Shown here: piece by piece, positions 25,898 through 35,346 of the stretch
Position numbering within the stretch: the first letter of the stretch is position 1
Layout of the letters: each line of letters starts with the position of its first letter
Origin: Thioclava nitratireducens
GTDB taxonomy: Bacteria; Pseudomonadota; Alphaproteobacteria; Rhodobacterales; Rhodobacteraceae
DNA: 64,000 nt
Assembly (NCBI RefSeq): GCF_001940525.2
Contig: NZ_CP019437.1
Coordinates: 3,769,501-3,833,500 of the forward strand
Direction: 5' to 3'
The notes under the pieces: model-generated
What the model was told of the DNA's origin: nothing
The model's database searches: none
Seen by the model: only the letters and a program-made list of their open reading frames with translations
Position numbers and translations under genes: made by a program

Positions 25898-27586
25898 ATG
25901 ACAGACGCCACGACCGAAGCGCCGAAGCCGAAAGCCGTTCTGACCCGCATCGCTCAGCCCGTCGCGGGCAAGTTGAAGCTCGCCGGGTGGCTCGGTGTGG
26001 CCTCGGCGCTGATCTGGCCCGCGCAGGCCGCTCTGATCGGTTTGGTACTTGGCGACCTGGTCGCACCGGGGGTGAGCCCGTCGCTCTCGCCGCTCGCCGG
26101 GGCTGCAGGCTTCGTGGTGCTGGCGCTCGTGCGGATCGTCCTCGACTGGATTTCGCAGAAGCTCTCGGCCGATGCCGCCGAGGTGGTGCTGCGTGAGAGC
26201 CGCGAGAAGCTGATCCGAAAGGCGCTGCGTCAGGCTAGCGGCGCCGCCGCGCTGTCGCCTGCGGAACTGGCTTCGCTGTCCGCGGAGAAGCTCGGCGCGC
26301 TCGGCCCATGGGCCACGCGCTATCAGCCCGCCTTCCTGCGCGCCCGGATCATCCCCCTCGCCTTCATCCTGCTCGCCGCCACGCAAAGCTGGGCGGTCGC
26401 GGGAATCCTGCTGATCGCCGGGCCGCTGATCCCGATCTTCATGGCGCTTGTCGGCATGGCCGCGCAGGACGCCTCGGAAAAGCAGATGGTCGAAATCGGT
26501 TCGCTCAACCGGCTGCTGATCGATCGGATCGCCGCGATCACCGATCTGCGACTTCTGGGCGCGGAGGCCCGCTCGCGCGCCGATCTGGAAACCAAATCCG
26601 AAGACCTGCGCCTCCGCACGATGGCGGTTCTGCGGGTTGCCTTCCTCTCCTCGACGCTTCTGGAACTGTTCGCCGCGATCGGCGTGGCGCTGGTCGCGGT
26701 CTATGTCGGCTTCTCGCTGATCGGGTGGATGAATTTCGGCACATGGGGCAGCAAGATGACCCCGGCCGAGGGGATTTTCCTGCTCATGATCGCGCCCGAG
26801 TTTTTCCAGCCGCTGCGCGATCTCGCTGCGGCATGGCATGACCGGGCCGCTGCGCTCGCCGTAGCCTCCGAGTTGGAGACGACCGAGACTGCCATCGCCA
26901 AGGCCAACACGCTGATGGGCACTGGAGGCGAAGGCGCGGCACCGACGCTTGGCGCGCTGCGTTGGCACGGGCTGCAAATCCGCCCCGGCGAGGCCGCCGC
27001 TCCGCTCCCCCTGCCCGATGGCGACATCGCCCCGGGCGAGGCGATCGCGATCACAGGACCGTCGGGCGCAGGCAAGACGACGCTTCTGACCGCGCTGGTC
27101 GGTCTGATCCATCCCGAGGCGGGGAAGATCACGCTGGGCGATACCTCCCTGACAGAGGAAAACGCCGATGACTGGCGCGCAGCCTTCGGCTGGATTCCTC
27201 AAAGCCCGCGCTTCGCCGATGCGAGCCTGCGCGAACTGATCACGCTGAACCGTCCCGGCGACCTCGATGCAGCGCTCGACGCTGCGCAGGCCACCGAGGT
27301 CGTCGCGGGCCTTCCCGGCGGGCTCGACGCCCGGCTGGGCGATATGGGCGGCGGCGTCTCGGGTGGCGAAGCGCGGCGTCTGCTGATCGCGCGGGCCCAT
27401 TACGCGGGCCGCCCGATCGTGTTGGCCGACGAACCGACCGCCGATCTCGATGCCGAGACGGGCGCGAAAGTCATCGCAGCTCTTCTGGCGTTACGATCGC
27501 AGGGCACGACCTTGATCGTCGCAAGCCACGACCCTGCCCTCGTTGCCGCGATGGACCGTCAGATCGACTTGGAGGGCGCAGCATGA
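25898..27586 (+). CDS. cydD: Thiol reductant ABC exporter subunit CydD
   Basis: The 562-residue half-transporter has about six N-terminal helices (ALIWPAQAALIGLVLGDLV onward) and a C-terminal ATPase domain: Walker A GPSGAGKTTLLTALVGLI near residue 388, signature VSGGEARRLLIAR, Walker B IVLADEPTADLDAE. CydDC exports cysteine and glutathione to the periplasm and is needed to assemble cytochrome bd, whose genes follow. The start at 25898 was chosen because the upstream open frame overlaps the terminator region and lacks family-like residues. It overlaps cydC by 4 bases. Confidence 0.92.
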   Translation: MTDATTEAPKPKAVLTRIAQPVAGKLKLAGWLGVASALIWPAQAALIGLVLGDLVAPGVSPSLSPLAGAAGFVVLALVRIVLDWISQKLSADAAEVVLRESREKLIRKALRQASGAAALSPAELASLSAEKLGALGPWATRYQPAFLRARIIPLAFILLAATQSWAVAGILLIAGPLIPIFMALVGMAAQDASEKQMVEIGSLNRLLIDRIAAITDLRLLGAEARSRADLETKSEDLRLRTMAVLRVAFLSSTLLELFAAIGVALVAVYVGFSLIGWMNFGTWGSKMTPAEGIFLLMIAPEFFQPLRDLAAAWHDRAAALAVASELETTETAIAKANTLMGTGGEGAAPTLGALRWHGLQIRPGEAAAPLPLPDGDIAPGEAIAITGPSGAGKTTLLTALVGLIHPEAGKITLGDTSLTEENADDWRAAFGWIPQSPRFADASLRELITLNRPGDLDAALDAAQATEVVAGLPGGLDARLGDMGGGVSGGEARRLLIARAHYAGRPIVLADEPTADLDAETGAKVIAALLALRSQGTTLIVASHDPALVAAMDRQIDLEGAA

Positions 27587-29244
27587 GAACGCTTCTGACC
27601 CTCACCGCTCGCCTGATCAGCGATCAGAAATGGGCCTTCAGTAGGGGCCTCGCGCTGTCGTTCCTCGTGCTCGCGATGGGGGCGGCGCTGCTCGGCCTGT
27701 CGGGCTGGTTCATCACCGCCTCCGCGCTGGCCGGGATCGCGGGGATGGGCCTAAACTTCAATTTCTTCACCCCCTCGGCAGGTGTCCGCGGTCTCGCGCT
27801 CGGCCGCGCGGTCTCGCGCTATGGCGAGCGGCTACTGACCCATGACGCCACACTGCGCGCGTTGGCGAAGCTGCGCATCGACCTGATGGATGGCGTCTCG
27901 CGCCGCCCGCATGAGGAACAGGCGCGGCTGCGCGGTGCGCAGGCGCTGAACCGGATCACCTCGGACGTGGATGCGCTTGATGGCGTATTGCTGCGGCTGG
28001 TCATCCCCTTCCTTGCAGGCGGCATGGTCCAGATCGCGGCGCTTCTGATGCTGGGGTGGCTCGAAGGGCTGCCGATCGGGCTCGCGGTCTTCCTGATCTA
28101 CCTGCTGGGCGGTGGGCTCGGCCTGATCTGGGTCGCCCGAGCCGCCCGCCACGATGCCCGCGCCGCCGAAACGGCACTGCAGAACATTCGCCGCCGCGCG
28201 CTGGAGACGATGCGCGCGCGAGCCGATCTGGCCGTGGCCGGACAGCTGGAGGCCGCAACTGCGCAGACCCTGGCCGAGGTCGAGGCCGAAGCGCTCGCGC
28301 GGCGCAATCTCGAGGCGCTCGACCGCCGGGTGGGGGCGGTGATTTCCGCCACCACCGCGCTTGCCGGGGCAGCCGCCCTGGCGATCGCCGGACAGATGGC
28401 GCTGGCCGGGCAGATCACGCCCGCGCGCGCCGCGGTGGGCCTGTTCGTGGCGCTGGCACTGGCCGAGTCGCTGATGCTGCTGCGCCGAGGCATGGCCGAG
28501 ATTGGACGCATGCAGGAGGCGGGCGCGCGGGTCATGGAGCTGACCGATACGCCCACACGCGCCCAGCCCGACGGCCACGCCCCCACCGATATGGACGCCC
28601 CGCTGCTCGAGGCGCGCCAAGTTGCCTTCACCCGCGCCAAGAGCGCCGCGCCGCTCTTTTCCGATCTGACCTTCACCCTCGCGCGCGGTCAGACCGTGAT
28701 GCTTGCCGGGCCTTCGGGCGCGGGGAAATCCACCGCACTCGCCGTGCTGTCCGGCCTTCTCAAGCCGTCCGGTGGCGAGATCACGGCGATGGGCCGCGCG
28801 CTGGCCGACTGGCCGGAGGGAGACCTGCGCGATGTGCTCACGATGGTGCCGCAGCGCAGCCAGTTGATCGGCGGCACCATTGCCGAGAATCTCGCGCTCG
28901 CCCTGCCTCCCGGAACGCAACTCGATGACGATGCGGCATGGGCCGCGCTGCGCGCCGTGGCGCTGGATGAAGTGATCGTGGCGCGCGGCGGGCTCGAAGC
29001 ACGGCTTGGCGAAGGCGGCACGGGATTGTCCGGCGGGCAGGCGAAACGATTGGCGCTGGCCCGTGCGGCACTGCGCCGGCCCGACATCCTTCTGCTGGAC
29101 GAACCGACCGAGGGACTCGACGCCCAAACCGCCGCCGCGACGCTGGCCGGATTACGGGCGCTTCTGCCCGAGGCGGGCTTCGTTCTGGTCTCTCACCGCC
29201 AGCCCGACCAGAGCGCCGCCACGGCCACGATCGCGCTGAAATGA
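27583..29244 (+). CDS. cydC: Thiol reductant ABC exporter subunit CydC
   Basis: The 553-residue partner of CydD shows the CydC N-terminus (LGLSGWFITASALAGIAGMG) and NFFTPSAGVRGLALGRAVSR. The ATPase domain has Walker A GPSGAGKSTALAVLSGLL, signature LSGGQAKRLALARA and Walker B ILLLDEPTEGLDAQ. It starts within the cydD stop (ATGA). CydC and CydD form the heterodimeric exporter in the inner membrane. A 206-base gap with an FNR-type box separates it from cydA, so cydABX has its own promoter. Confidence 0.93.
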   Translation: MRTLLTLTARLISDQKWAFSRGLALSFLVLAMGAALLGLSGWFITASALAGIAGMGLNFNFFTPSAGVRGLALGRAVSRYGERLLTHDATLRALAKLRIDLMDGVSRRPHEEQARLRGAQALNRITSDVDALDGVLLRLVIPFLAGGMVQIAALLMLGWLEGLPIGLAVFLIYLLGGGLGLIWVARAARHDARAAETALQNIRRRALETMRARADLAVAGQLEAATAQTLAEVEAEALARRNLEALDRRVGAVISATTALAGAAALAIAGQMALAGQITPARAAVGLFVALALAESLMLLRRGMAEIGRMQEAGARVMELTDTPTRAQPDGHAPTDMDAPLLEARQVAFTRAKSAAPLFSDLTFTLARGQTVMLAGPSGAGKSTALAVLSGLLKPSGGEITAMGRALADWPEGDLRDVLTMVPQRSQLIGGTIAENLALALPPGTQLDDDAAWAALRAVALDEVIVARGGLEARLGEGGTGLSGGQAKRLALARAALRRPDILLLDEPTEGLDAQTAAATLAGLRALLPEAGFVLVSHRQPDQSAATATIALK

Positions 29245-29331
29245 CGCACGACCTGCGACGATAAGCCCCTAAAATCACGAGACATATTCCCGTTCACCTC
29301 TGTTCACGTCCGCGTGCGACACATCGTCAAT

Positions 29332-29345
29332 TTGATTTGGCTCAA
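29332..29345 (+). promoter_or_regulatory. FNR/FnrL-type binding site upstream of cydA
   Basis: TTGATTTGGCTCAA matches the FNR consensus TTGAT-N4-ATCAA in 9 of 10 positions. A CATAAC at 29368-29373 could be the -10. A transcription start 7 bases later would place the box at -41.5, the classical activating position. Induction of cydABX at low oxygen is therefore likely. Confidence 0.7.
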
Positions 29346-29450
29346 AGTCGCGTGCCGACCGCCTCCTCATAACCTGCATCCAGGAAAAACATTTCCGGAG
29401 AATCCGGCTTTTCACCGCGCCGGATGCAAGTAGGGAAACGGAGAACGAGA

Positions 29451-31058
29451 ATGGATTTCGGGATCGTCGAGCTGTCACGGCTGCAATTTGCCATGACAGC
29501 GATGTATCACTTCCTCTTCGTGCCGCTGACGCTTGGTCTGTCGATCATCGTGGCGATCATGGAGACGGTCTATGTGATGACCAACCGCCCCGTCTGGCGG
29601 CAAATGACCAAGTTCTGGGCCACACTGTTCGGCATCAACTTCGTGCTGGGCGTGGCCACGGGCCTCACGATGGAATTCCAGTTCGGCATGAACTGGAGCT
29701 ATTACTCGCATTACGTCGGCGACATTTTCGGCGCACCGCTCGCGATCGAGGGCCTGATGGCCTTCTTCATGGAAGCGACTTTCGTCGGGTTGATGTTCTT
29801 CGGATGGGAGAAGCTGAGCCCGGTCAAGCACATGGTCGTCACGTGGCTCGTCGCCATCGGCTCGAACTTCTCTGCTTTGTGGATCCTGATCGCGAACGGC
29901 TGGATGCAGAACCCGGTCGGGGCGGCGTTCAACCCGCTGACGATGCGGATGGAAATGACCTCCTTCTTCGATGTCGTGTTCAACCCGGTGGCCCAGGCCA
30001 AGTTCGTGCACACGGTCTCCGCCGGCTACGTCACAGCGGCCGTCTTCGTGATGGGCGTGTCGAGCTGGTACATGCTCAAGGGGCGTCACCTCGAACTGGC
30101 CCGCCGCTCCATCGCGGTCGCCGCTGCGTTCGGCCTCGCCTCGGCGCTGTCGGTGGTGATCCTCGGCGACGAGTCGGGCTACGAGACGACGCATAACCAG
30201 AAGATGAAACTCGCCGCGATGGAAGCCATGTGGGAGACCGAACCGGCCCCCGCCTCCTTCACGCTCTTCGGCATTCCCGACCAGCAAGCGCGCGAAACGA
30301 AATACGCGATCCATATCCCGTGGGTGATGGGGCTGATCGGTACCCGCTCGCTGACCGAGCAGATCACCGGGATCGACGATCTGGTCAAAGGTTCGGAGGA
30401 GCGGATCCGCAACGGCATCGTCGCCTATAATGACCTGCTGAAAATTCGCGAAGCGAAGGGGGATGTCCCCGCTGACGTCACCGCGGAATTCAACAAGAAC
30501 GTCGGCGATCTCGGTTACGCCTACCTGCTCAAACGCTACGTGGACGATCCGCGTCAAGCGACCGACGCGCAGATCAAGAAAGCCGCGAACGACACGGTCC
30601 CAACGGTCTGGCCGATCTTCTGGTCCTTCCGCCTGATGGTTGCGCTAGGTTTCTCCTTCATCGCGCTGATGGTCTACTTCTTCGTCGTCTCGAACTGGAA
30701 GGGCATGAACTATCCCCGCTGGGCGCTGCGTCTGGCCGTGATCGTCATCCCCGCCCCTTGGATCGCCGCGGAACTGGGCTGGTTCACCGCCGAGTTCGGA
30801 CGCCAGCCTTGGACCGTCGACGGCGTGCTGCCTACGGCGCTTTCGGTCAGCCACCTCTCGGTGGGCGACCTGCTGTTCACGCTGCTGGGCTTCGTCGCCT
30901 TCTATACCGTGCTCTTCATCGTCGAGATGGGCCTGATGCTCAAATACATCAAGAAAGGCCCGTATCAGGATGTCGAGGTCACCCAGGAGTGGCTGCAACG
31001 ACATGACGATCGCCTGTCCGGTCGCGGCGGCAACCCTGTCACCATGCCTGCGGAGTAA
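29451..31058 (+). CDS. cydA: Cytochrome bd ubiquinol oxidase subunit I
   Basis: The 535-residue protein starts LSRLQFAMTAMYHFLFVPLT, with the haem-ligand His at residue 20. It has FVHTVSAGYVTAAV with the second His at about 187, and the GRQPWTVDGVLPTALS quinol-oxidase motif near residue 447. The Q-loop is of moderate length. CydA binds haems b558, b595 and d and oxidises quinol at the inner membrane. The start at 29451 gives the standard N-terminus; the frame is open 27 bases upstream. It is the first gene of cydABX, behind an FNR-type box. Confidence 0.96.
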   Translation: MDFGIVELSRLQFAMTAMYHFLFVPLTLGLSIIVAIMETVYVMTNRPVWRQMTKFWATLFGINFVLGVATGLTMEFQFGMNWSYYSHYVGDIFGAPLAIEGLMAFFMEATFVGLMFFGWEKLSPVKHMVVTWLVAIGSNFSALWILIANGWMQNPVGAAFNPLTMRMEMTSFFDVVFNPVAQAKFVHTVSAGYVTAAVFVMGVSSWYMLKGRHLELARRSIAVAAAFGLASALSVVILGDESGYETTHNQKMKLAAMEAMWETEPAPASFTLFGIPDQQARETKYAIHIPWVMGLIGTRSLTEQITGIDDLVKGSEERIRNGIVAYNDLLKIREAKGDVPADVTAEFNKNVGDLGYAYLLKRYVDDPRQATDAQIKKAANDTVPTVWPIFWSFRLMVALGFSFIALMVYFFVVSNWKGMNYPRWALRLAVIVIPAPWIAAELGWFTAEFGRQPWTVDGVLPTALSVSHLSVGDLLFTLLGFVAFYTVLFIVEMGLMLKYIKKGPYQDVEVTQEWLQRHDDRLSGRGGNPVTMPAE

Positions 31059-31064
31059 GAACCA

Positions 31065-32228
31065 ATGATCCTCTATGAACTTATCCCCCTCGACGTTCTA
31101 CGCGTCATCTGGTGGCTGCTGCTGGGCGTCCTGCTGATCGGCTTCGCGCTGACCGACGGCTTCGACATGGGCGTGGGCGCACTGCTGCCCTTCGTCGGCA
31201 AGAGCGATAGCGAGCGCCGCGTGGCGATCAACACGATCGGCCCGGTCTGGGAAGGCAACCAGGTTTGGTTCATCCTCGGCGGGGGCGCGATCTTCGCGGC
31301 CTGGCCACCCCTCTACGCGGTAAGCTTCTCGGGGTTCTACCTCGCGATGTTCCTCGTGCTCGCGGCGCTGATCCTGCGCCCGGTCGGCTTCAAGTATCGC
31401 TCGAAGCGCGACTCGGCTGCGTGGCGCAATGGCTGGGACTGGGCGCTCTTCGTGGGCGGCGCGGTTCCGGCACTGATCTTCGGCGTGGCCGTGGGCAACG
31501 TTCTGCAAGGCGTGCCCTTCGAGTTCAACGACATGCTGATGCCGCTCTATCCGGGCAACTTCATCATGAAGCTGCTGGGCCTTCTGAACCCCTACGCGCT
31601 GCTTGCAGGCGTTGTGTCGCTGTCGATGCTGATGATGCATGGCGCGGCGTGGCTCTCGGTGAAGACCGAAGGCGCGGTGAAGGTCCGCGCGACCGAGATC
31701 GGCTCTGTTGCGGGCATGGTGGCCTTCGTTGCCTATATCGTCGCTGGCATCTGGCTCGCCTTCGGGATCAAGGGCTACCACGTCACCTCGGTCGTGCCGG
31801 CGAATGGCCCCTCCAACCCGCTTTTCTCGACGGTCGAGCATGGCGGGAGCTGGATGCAGGCCTATGCGGACCGCCCGTGGATCGCGATTGCGCCGATCCT
31901 CGGCCTCACGGGGATCGCCATGGCGGTGCGGGGGCTGCGCGCCGGCCGCGAAGTCTCGACGCTGCTCTGGTCGAAACTGGGCATCTTCGGCGTGATCTCC
32001 TCGGTCGGCCTGACGATGTTCCCCTTCATCCTGCCGAGCTCGAAAATGCCCAACGCCTCGCTGACGGTCTGGGACGCCTCGTCCTCCCACCAGACGCTCT
32101 TCATCATGCTCATCGCCGCGTTGATCTTCATGCCGCTCATCCTCGCCTATACCGCATGGGTCTATAAGGTTCTGTGGGGCAAGGTGACGGTCGCAGATGT
32201 CGAGCGCGACAGCCATACAGCTTATTAA
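31065..32228 (+). CDS. cydB: Cytochrome bd ubiquinol oxidase subunit II
   Basis: The 387-residue membrane protein has the CydB N-terminal sequence LLIGFALTDGFDMGVGALLP, then GPVWEGNQVWFILGGGAIFA and WDASSSHQTLFIMLIAAL near the C-terminus, typical of the bd-I subunit. It is expected to span the membrane about eight or nine times and to complete the oxidase with CydA. It starts 6 bases after cydA, and cydX follows 12 bases later. Confidence 0.96.
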   Translation: MILYELIPLDVLRVIWWLLLGVLLIGFALTDGFDMGVGALLPFVGKSDSERRVAINTIGPVWEGNQVWFILGGGAIFAAWPPLYAVSFSGFYLAMFLVLAALILRPVGFKYRSKRDSAAWRNGWDWALFVGGAVPALIFGVAVGNVLQGVPFEFNDMLMPLYPGNFIMKLLGLLNPYALLAGVVSLSMLMMHGAAWLSVKTEGAVKVRATEIGSVAGMVAFVAYIVAGIWLAFGIKGYHVTSVVPANGPSNPLFSTVEHGGSWMQAYADRPWIAIAPILGLTGIAMAVRGLRAGREVSTLLWSKLGIFGVISSVGLTMFPFILPSSKMPNASLTVWDASSSHQTLFIMLIAALIFMPLILAYTAWVYKVLWGKVTVADVERDSHTAY

Positions 32229-32240
32229 GGAGACAGACAG

Positions 32241-32360
32241 ATGTGGTACTTCGCATGGATCCTCGGACTTCCGCTGGCCGCTCTGGTCGCCGTCGCCAAC
32301 GCGATGTGGCTCGAGATGCAGAACGACGCGCGGATCGCCGGTGAGCGGCGCCAGGACTGA
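32241..32360 (+). CDS. cydX: Cytochrome bd oxidase small subunit CydX
   Basis: A 39-residue frame follows cydB by 12 bases, with AAGGAG a few bases before the ATG. The protein begins MWYFAWILGLPLAALVAVAN, the conserved CydX start: a Trp-Tyr-Phe-Ala-Trp-Ile-Leu-Gly block in a single membrane helix. It ends with a charged tail (RIAGERRQD). CydX stabilises the haem d/b595 site of the bd oxidase. It is below usual gene-calling length limits and may be missing from automatic annotations. Confidence 0.93.
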   Translation: MWYFAWILGLPLAALVAVANAMWLEMQNDARIAGERRQD

Positions 32361-32387
32361 GCTGGCAGCCGGAAAGCCAAATCAAGG

Positions 32388-32415
32388 AAAGGCCGTCCCC
32401 CGGGGCGGCCTTTTT
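32388..32415 (+). terminator. Terminator of cydABX
   Basis: AAAGGCCG / CGGCCTTT forms an 8-bp stem, and the right arm runs into TTTTT. It lies 27 bases after the cydX stop. Confidence 0.85.
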
Positions 32416-32610
32416 GCCATCGGCGAGACGGTACCGGGGCGACGCAACGGCAATGGGCCCCGACCGCTAGCGCAAACAGTCGAAAAGACGTGACGTTTCA
32501 GGGCCAAAACGAGGCGTTTTCCCCCTGTCCCTTCGCCCCGTGCTCTTGTAACAAAATTGCCGAATGAATCCGTTCGCCGCAATTTGGCGGACCAGACAAG
32601 GGAGACACGC

Positions 32611-33369
32611 ATGAAGGTCCTGGTACCCGTCAAACGCGTGATCGACTACAACGTGAAAGCTCGCGTGAAAGCGGACGGAAGCGGTGTCGATCTCGCCAAT
32701 GTCAAAATGTCGATGAACCCGTTCGACGAAATCGCTGTCGAAGAGGCGATCCGTCTGAAGGAGAAGGGCGCTGTCGAAGAGATCGTCGCGGTCTCCATCG
32801 GCGTGAAGCAGGCGCAGGAGACCCTGCGCACCGCGCTCGCGATGGGTGCGGACCGTGCGATCCTCGTGGTCGCTGCCGATGACGTGCAAACCGATATCGA
32901 GCCGCTGGCCGTCGCCAAGATCCTCGCCAAGGTCGTCGAGGAAGAGCAGCCCGGCATGGTGATCCTCGGCAAGCAGGCGATCGACAACGACATGAACGCG
33001 ACCGGCCAGATGCTGGCCGCACTTCTGGGCTGGGGTCAGGCGACCTTCGCCTCGGAAGTCGTGGTTGAGGGCGAGGCCGCGAAGGTCACCCGTGAAGTCG
33101 ACGGCGGTCTGCAGACCATCGAGGTCAAGCTGCCCGCGATCGTCACCACCGACCTGCGCCTCAACGAGCCGCGCTACGCGTCGCTGCCGAACATCATGAA
33201 GGCGAAGAAGAAGCCGCTCGACGAGAAGACCGCCGAGGATTACGGCGTCGACGTCTCGCCGCGTCTCGAAGTGGTGAAGGTCACCGAGCCCGAAGCGCGT
33301 CAGGCTGGCGAAATGGTGCCGGATGTCGACACGCTGGTTGCGAAACTCAAAGAGAAGGGGGTCGTGTGA
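32611..33369 (+). CDS. etfB: Electron transfer flavoprotein subunit beta
   Basis: The 252-residue protein starts [20 protein letters not shown] and has the EtfB signature region [20 protein letters not shown] near residues 190-209. With EtfA it forms the soluble FAD/AMP protein that takes electrons from acyl-CoA dehydrogenases and passes them to ETF:quinone oxidoreductase. A GGGAGAC ribosome site supports 32611. Its stop overlaps the etfA start. A likely partner in this window is methylsuccinyl-CoA dehydrogenase at 51.9 kb. Confidence 0.96.
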   Translation: MKVLVPVKRVIDYNVKARVKADGSGVDLANVKMSMNPFDEIAVEEAIRLKEKGAVEEIVAVSIGVKQAQETLRTALAMGADRAILVVAADDVQTDIEPLAVAKILAKVVEEEQPGMVILGKQAIDNDMNATGQMLAALLGWGQATFASEVVVEGEAAKVTREVDGGLQTIEVKLPAIVTTDLRLNEPRYASLPNIMKAKKKPLDEKTAEDYGVDVSPRLEVVKVTEPEARQAGEMVPDVDTLVAKLKEKGVV

Positions 33370-34295
33370 TGGCCGTTCTGCTGCTGGGTGAAGTGAATGA
33401 TGGCGAACTGTCGGTCGACGCGACCGCCAAGGCCGTCTCCGCCGCAAAATCGCTGGGCGATGTGACCGTGCTCTGCGCGGGCGCGTCTGCTGCCGCCGCG
33501 GGTGAAGCCGCGGCGAAGATCGACGGTGTCGCGAAAGTCCTCGTGGCCGAGGACCCGTCGCTGAGCCACCGTCTGGCGGAACCGACCGCCGCGCTGATCG
33601 TGTCGCTCTCGGGCGATTACTCGCATATCGTGGCCCCGGCCACGACTGATGCGAAGAACGTGATGCCGCGTGTCGCAGCCCTTCTCGACGTGATGGTGAT
33701 CTCGGATGTCTCCGGCGTCGTCGATGCCGACACGTTCGAGCGCCCGATCTACGCGGGCAACGCGATCCAGACCGTGAAATCGAAGGACGAGAAGAAGGTC
33801 ATCACCTTCCGCACCTCGACCTTCGACGCCGCCGGCGAAGGCGGTTCGGCTTCGGTCGAGACCGTCGCCATGTCGGACGCGCCCGCTCTGTCGAGCTGGA
33901 TCGAGGACAAGGTCGCCGAGAGCGATCGTCCGGAGCTGACCTCGGCGAAGATCGTCGTCTCGGGCGGCCGTGGCGTCGGCTCGGAAGAGGACTTCAAGGT
34001 GATCGAAGCGCTGGCCGACAAGCTTGGCGCGGCTGTGGGTGCCTCGCGCGCCGCCGTCGACTCGGGCTTCGCGCCGAACGACTGGCAGGTCGGTCAGACT
34101 GGCAAGGTCGTGGCCCCTGAGCTCTACATCGCCTGCGGCATCTCTGGAGCTATCCAGCACCTCGCCGGCATGAAGGACTCGAAGATCATCGTCGCGATCA
34201 ACAAGGACGAAGAAGCGCCGATCTTCCAGGTCGCCGATTACGGCCTCGTCGCGGACCTCTTCGACGCCGTTCCGGCGCTGACCGAAAAGCTCTGA
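33369..34295 (+). CDS. etfA: Electron transfer flavoprotein subunit alpha
   Basis: The 308-residue protein starts [15 protein letters not shown] and contains the C-terminal FAD-binding stretch: [40 protein letters not shown] and [20 protein letters not shown], with the final [19 protein letters not shown]. The ATG at 33369 overlaps the etfB stop; a GTG one codon earlier is less likely. The operon ends about 45 bases later in a symmetric terminator shared with the convergent DUF6473 gene. Confidence 0.96.
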   Translation: MAVLLLGEVNDGELSVDATAKAVSAAKSLGDVTVLCAGASAAAAGEAAAKIDGVAKVLVAEDPSLSHRLAEPTAALIVSLSGDYSHIVAPATTDAKNVMPRVAALLDVMVISDVSGVVDADTFERPIYAGNAIQTVKSKDEKKVITFRTSTFDAAGEGGSASVETVAMSDAPALSSWIEDKVAESDRPELTSAKIVVSGGRGVGSEEDFKVIEALADKLGAAVGASRAAVDSGFAPNDWQVGQTGKVVAPELYIACGISGAIQHLAGMKDSKIIVAINKDEEAPIFQVADYGLVADLFDAVPALTEKL

Positions 34296-34304
34296 TCCGC
34301 GGAA

Positions 34305-34317
34305 GGGGCGCTGCCCC
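34305..34317 (+). repeat. GGGGC-GCT-GCCCC mini-hairpin, copy 1
   Basis: A 5-bp stem with a 3-base loop lies 10 bases after etfA. The same hairpin recurs after the dehydrogenase at 36235 and, with TCT in the loop, at 47966. Confidence 0.5.
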
Positions 34318-34338
34318 CGCGATAGTGGAACCAAATCG

Positions 34339-34365
34339 AAAGGGCGGGGAAATCCCCCGCCCTTT
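34339..34365. terminator. Bidirectional terminator between etfA and the DUF6473 gene
   Basis: AAAGGGCGGGG / CCCCGCCCTTT forms a perfect 11-bp stem with a short loop. It lies just after both convergent stop codons and so could serve both strands. Confidence 0.75.
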
Positions 34366-34369
34366 CCTG

Positions 34370-35191
34370 TTAGAGCAATGGCTTCAGAGCAGACGCGAGC
34401 GCCGCTGCGATCTCCTCATGCACCAGCGGCCCCGGCACCATTTCCGCGGCTGGTTCCTCAAGCGGCGTGAAGTGCATCCCCGCCGTGCCCGCGCTACGTG
34501 CCGCCGCCGAAGGCTTGACCCGGACCACGTCCGACACGAGCGAGCGCAGCGCCTCCACCATGGGTTCGGTGACCATCAACGGCTCGGGCCCAAGATCGTC
34601 GCTCCGGGCGGAGTCGTTGAACGCCCCGAGCCACAGCAGCAGCTTGCGCCCCTTGATCTTGGCCAGAAGCGCGGTCATCCGCTGCAGCCACGCCTCCTGC
34701 AATTCGGCCTCGAGCAGCGTGAATTTCTCGGGCTCGCGTTCTTTCAATGTGCTCAGCATGTGACGCGTGAAGTTGAACTCGGTGAAATCCACGCCGCGGA
34801 AGATCGAGCGCATCAGGCTCGAAGCGCGCAGGAACCGATCGTTGCGGCGCGGATGCACGGCATAAAAGCGGTTGGACATATTCTGCGCCCCGAGCAACTG
34901 GATGACCGTAACCTGCGCCGCATCCGATGCGGCGGCCAGTTGCGGCTCGTGCAGGAACACGTCGATCCCGGCATTCAGATAACCGAAATTCACCACCGGC
35001 ATCTCCAGCCGCGCCTCGAGTAGCGCGGGCCAGGGATGCTCCACGAACTTGCCATAGGTCTCCGTCCCGCCCATCGCCGCGATGAAATCGCCTTGCAGCG
35101 CACGGCGCGGCCCGCGGAACAGCAGTTTGGATTTCCCGTATCTGCACGGGAAGTAATCGAGAGCGCCATCGCCCGTATATTCGAAAGCCAT
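34370..35191 (-). CDS. DUF6473 family protein
   Basis: The 273-residue protein has the N-terminal motif [17 protein letters not shown] and an alpha/beta core with [32 protein letters not shown] and [13 protein letters not shown] recognise it, with moderate certainty, as the DUF6473 family common in Rhodobacteraceae. The core resembles SGNH-like or polysaccharide-associated folds, but I see no clear catalytic set. No signal peptide is visible, so it is probably cytoplasmic. It is a single gene, convergent with etfA and divergent from the 3-hydroxybutyryl-CoA dehydrogenase gene. The function is unknown. Confidence 0.78.
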   Translation of the reverse strand: MAFEYTGDGALDYFPCRYGKSKLLFRGPRRALQGDFIAAMGGTETYGKFVEHPWPALLEARLEMPVVNFGYLNAGIDVFLHEPQLAAASDAAQVTVIQLLGAQNMSNRFYAVHPRRNDRFLRASSLMRSIFRGVDFTEFNFTRHMLSTLKEREPEKFTLLEAELQEAWLQRMTALLAKIKGRKLLLWLGAFNDSARSDDLGPEPLMVTEPMVEALRSLVSDVVRVKPSAAARSAGTAGMHFTPLEEPAAEMVPGPLVHEEIAAALASALKPLL

Positions 35192-35346
35192 TTTCCCACC
35201 TCAGTCTGTGTTCGACTCGCCCGAGGCCAGAATGCGCCCAAAATCTTGCCAAACGGCTAATGTTAAAATGATCTCAGCCCTGCGTTTCGCTTGCATGGAC
35301 CGAGCGGAGAACTATGGTCAGGGCGCAAAGCGCGAGAGGGAAAATT

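Noticed and set aside
25754..29127. Long minus-strand open frames opposite cydD and cydC
   Set aside because: The plus-strand ABC exporter genes have all motifs and proper overlaps; the antisense frames have biased, repeat-like composition.
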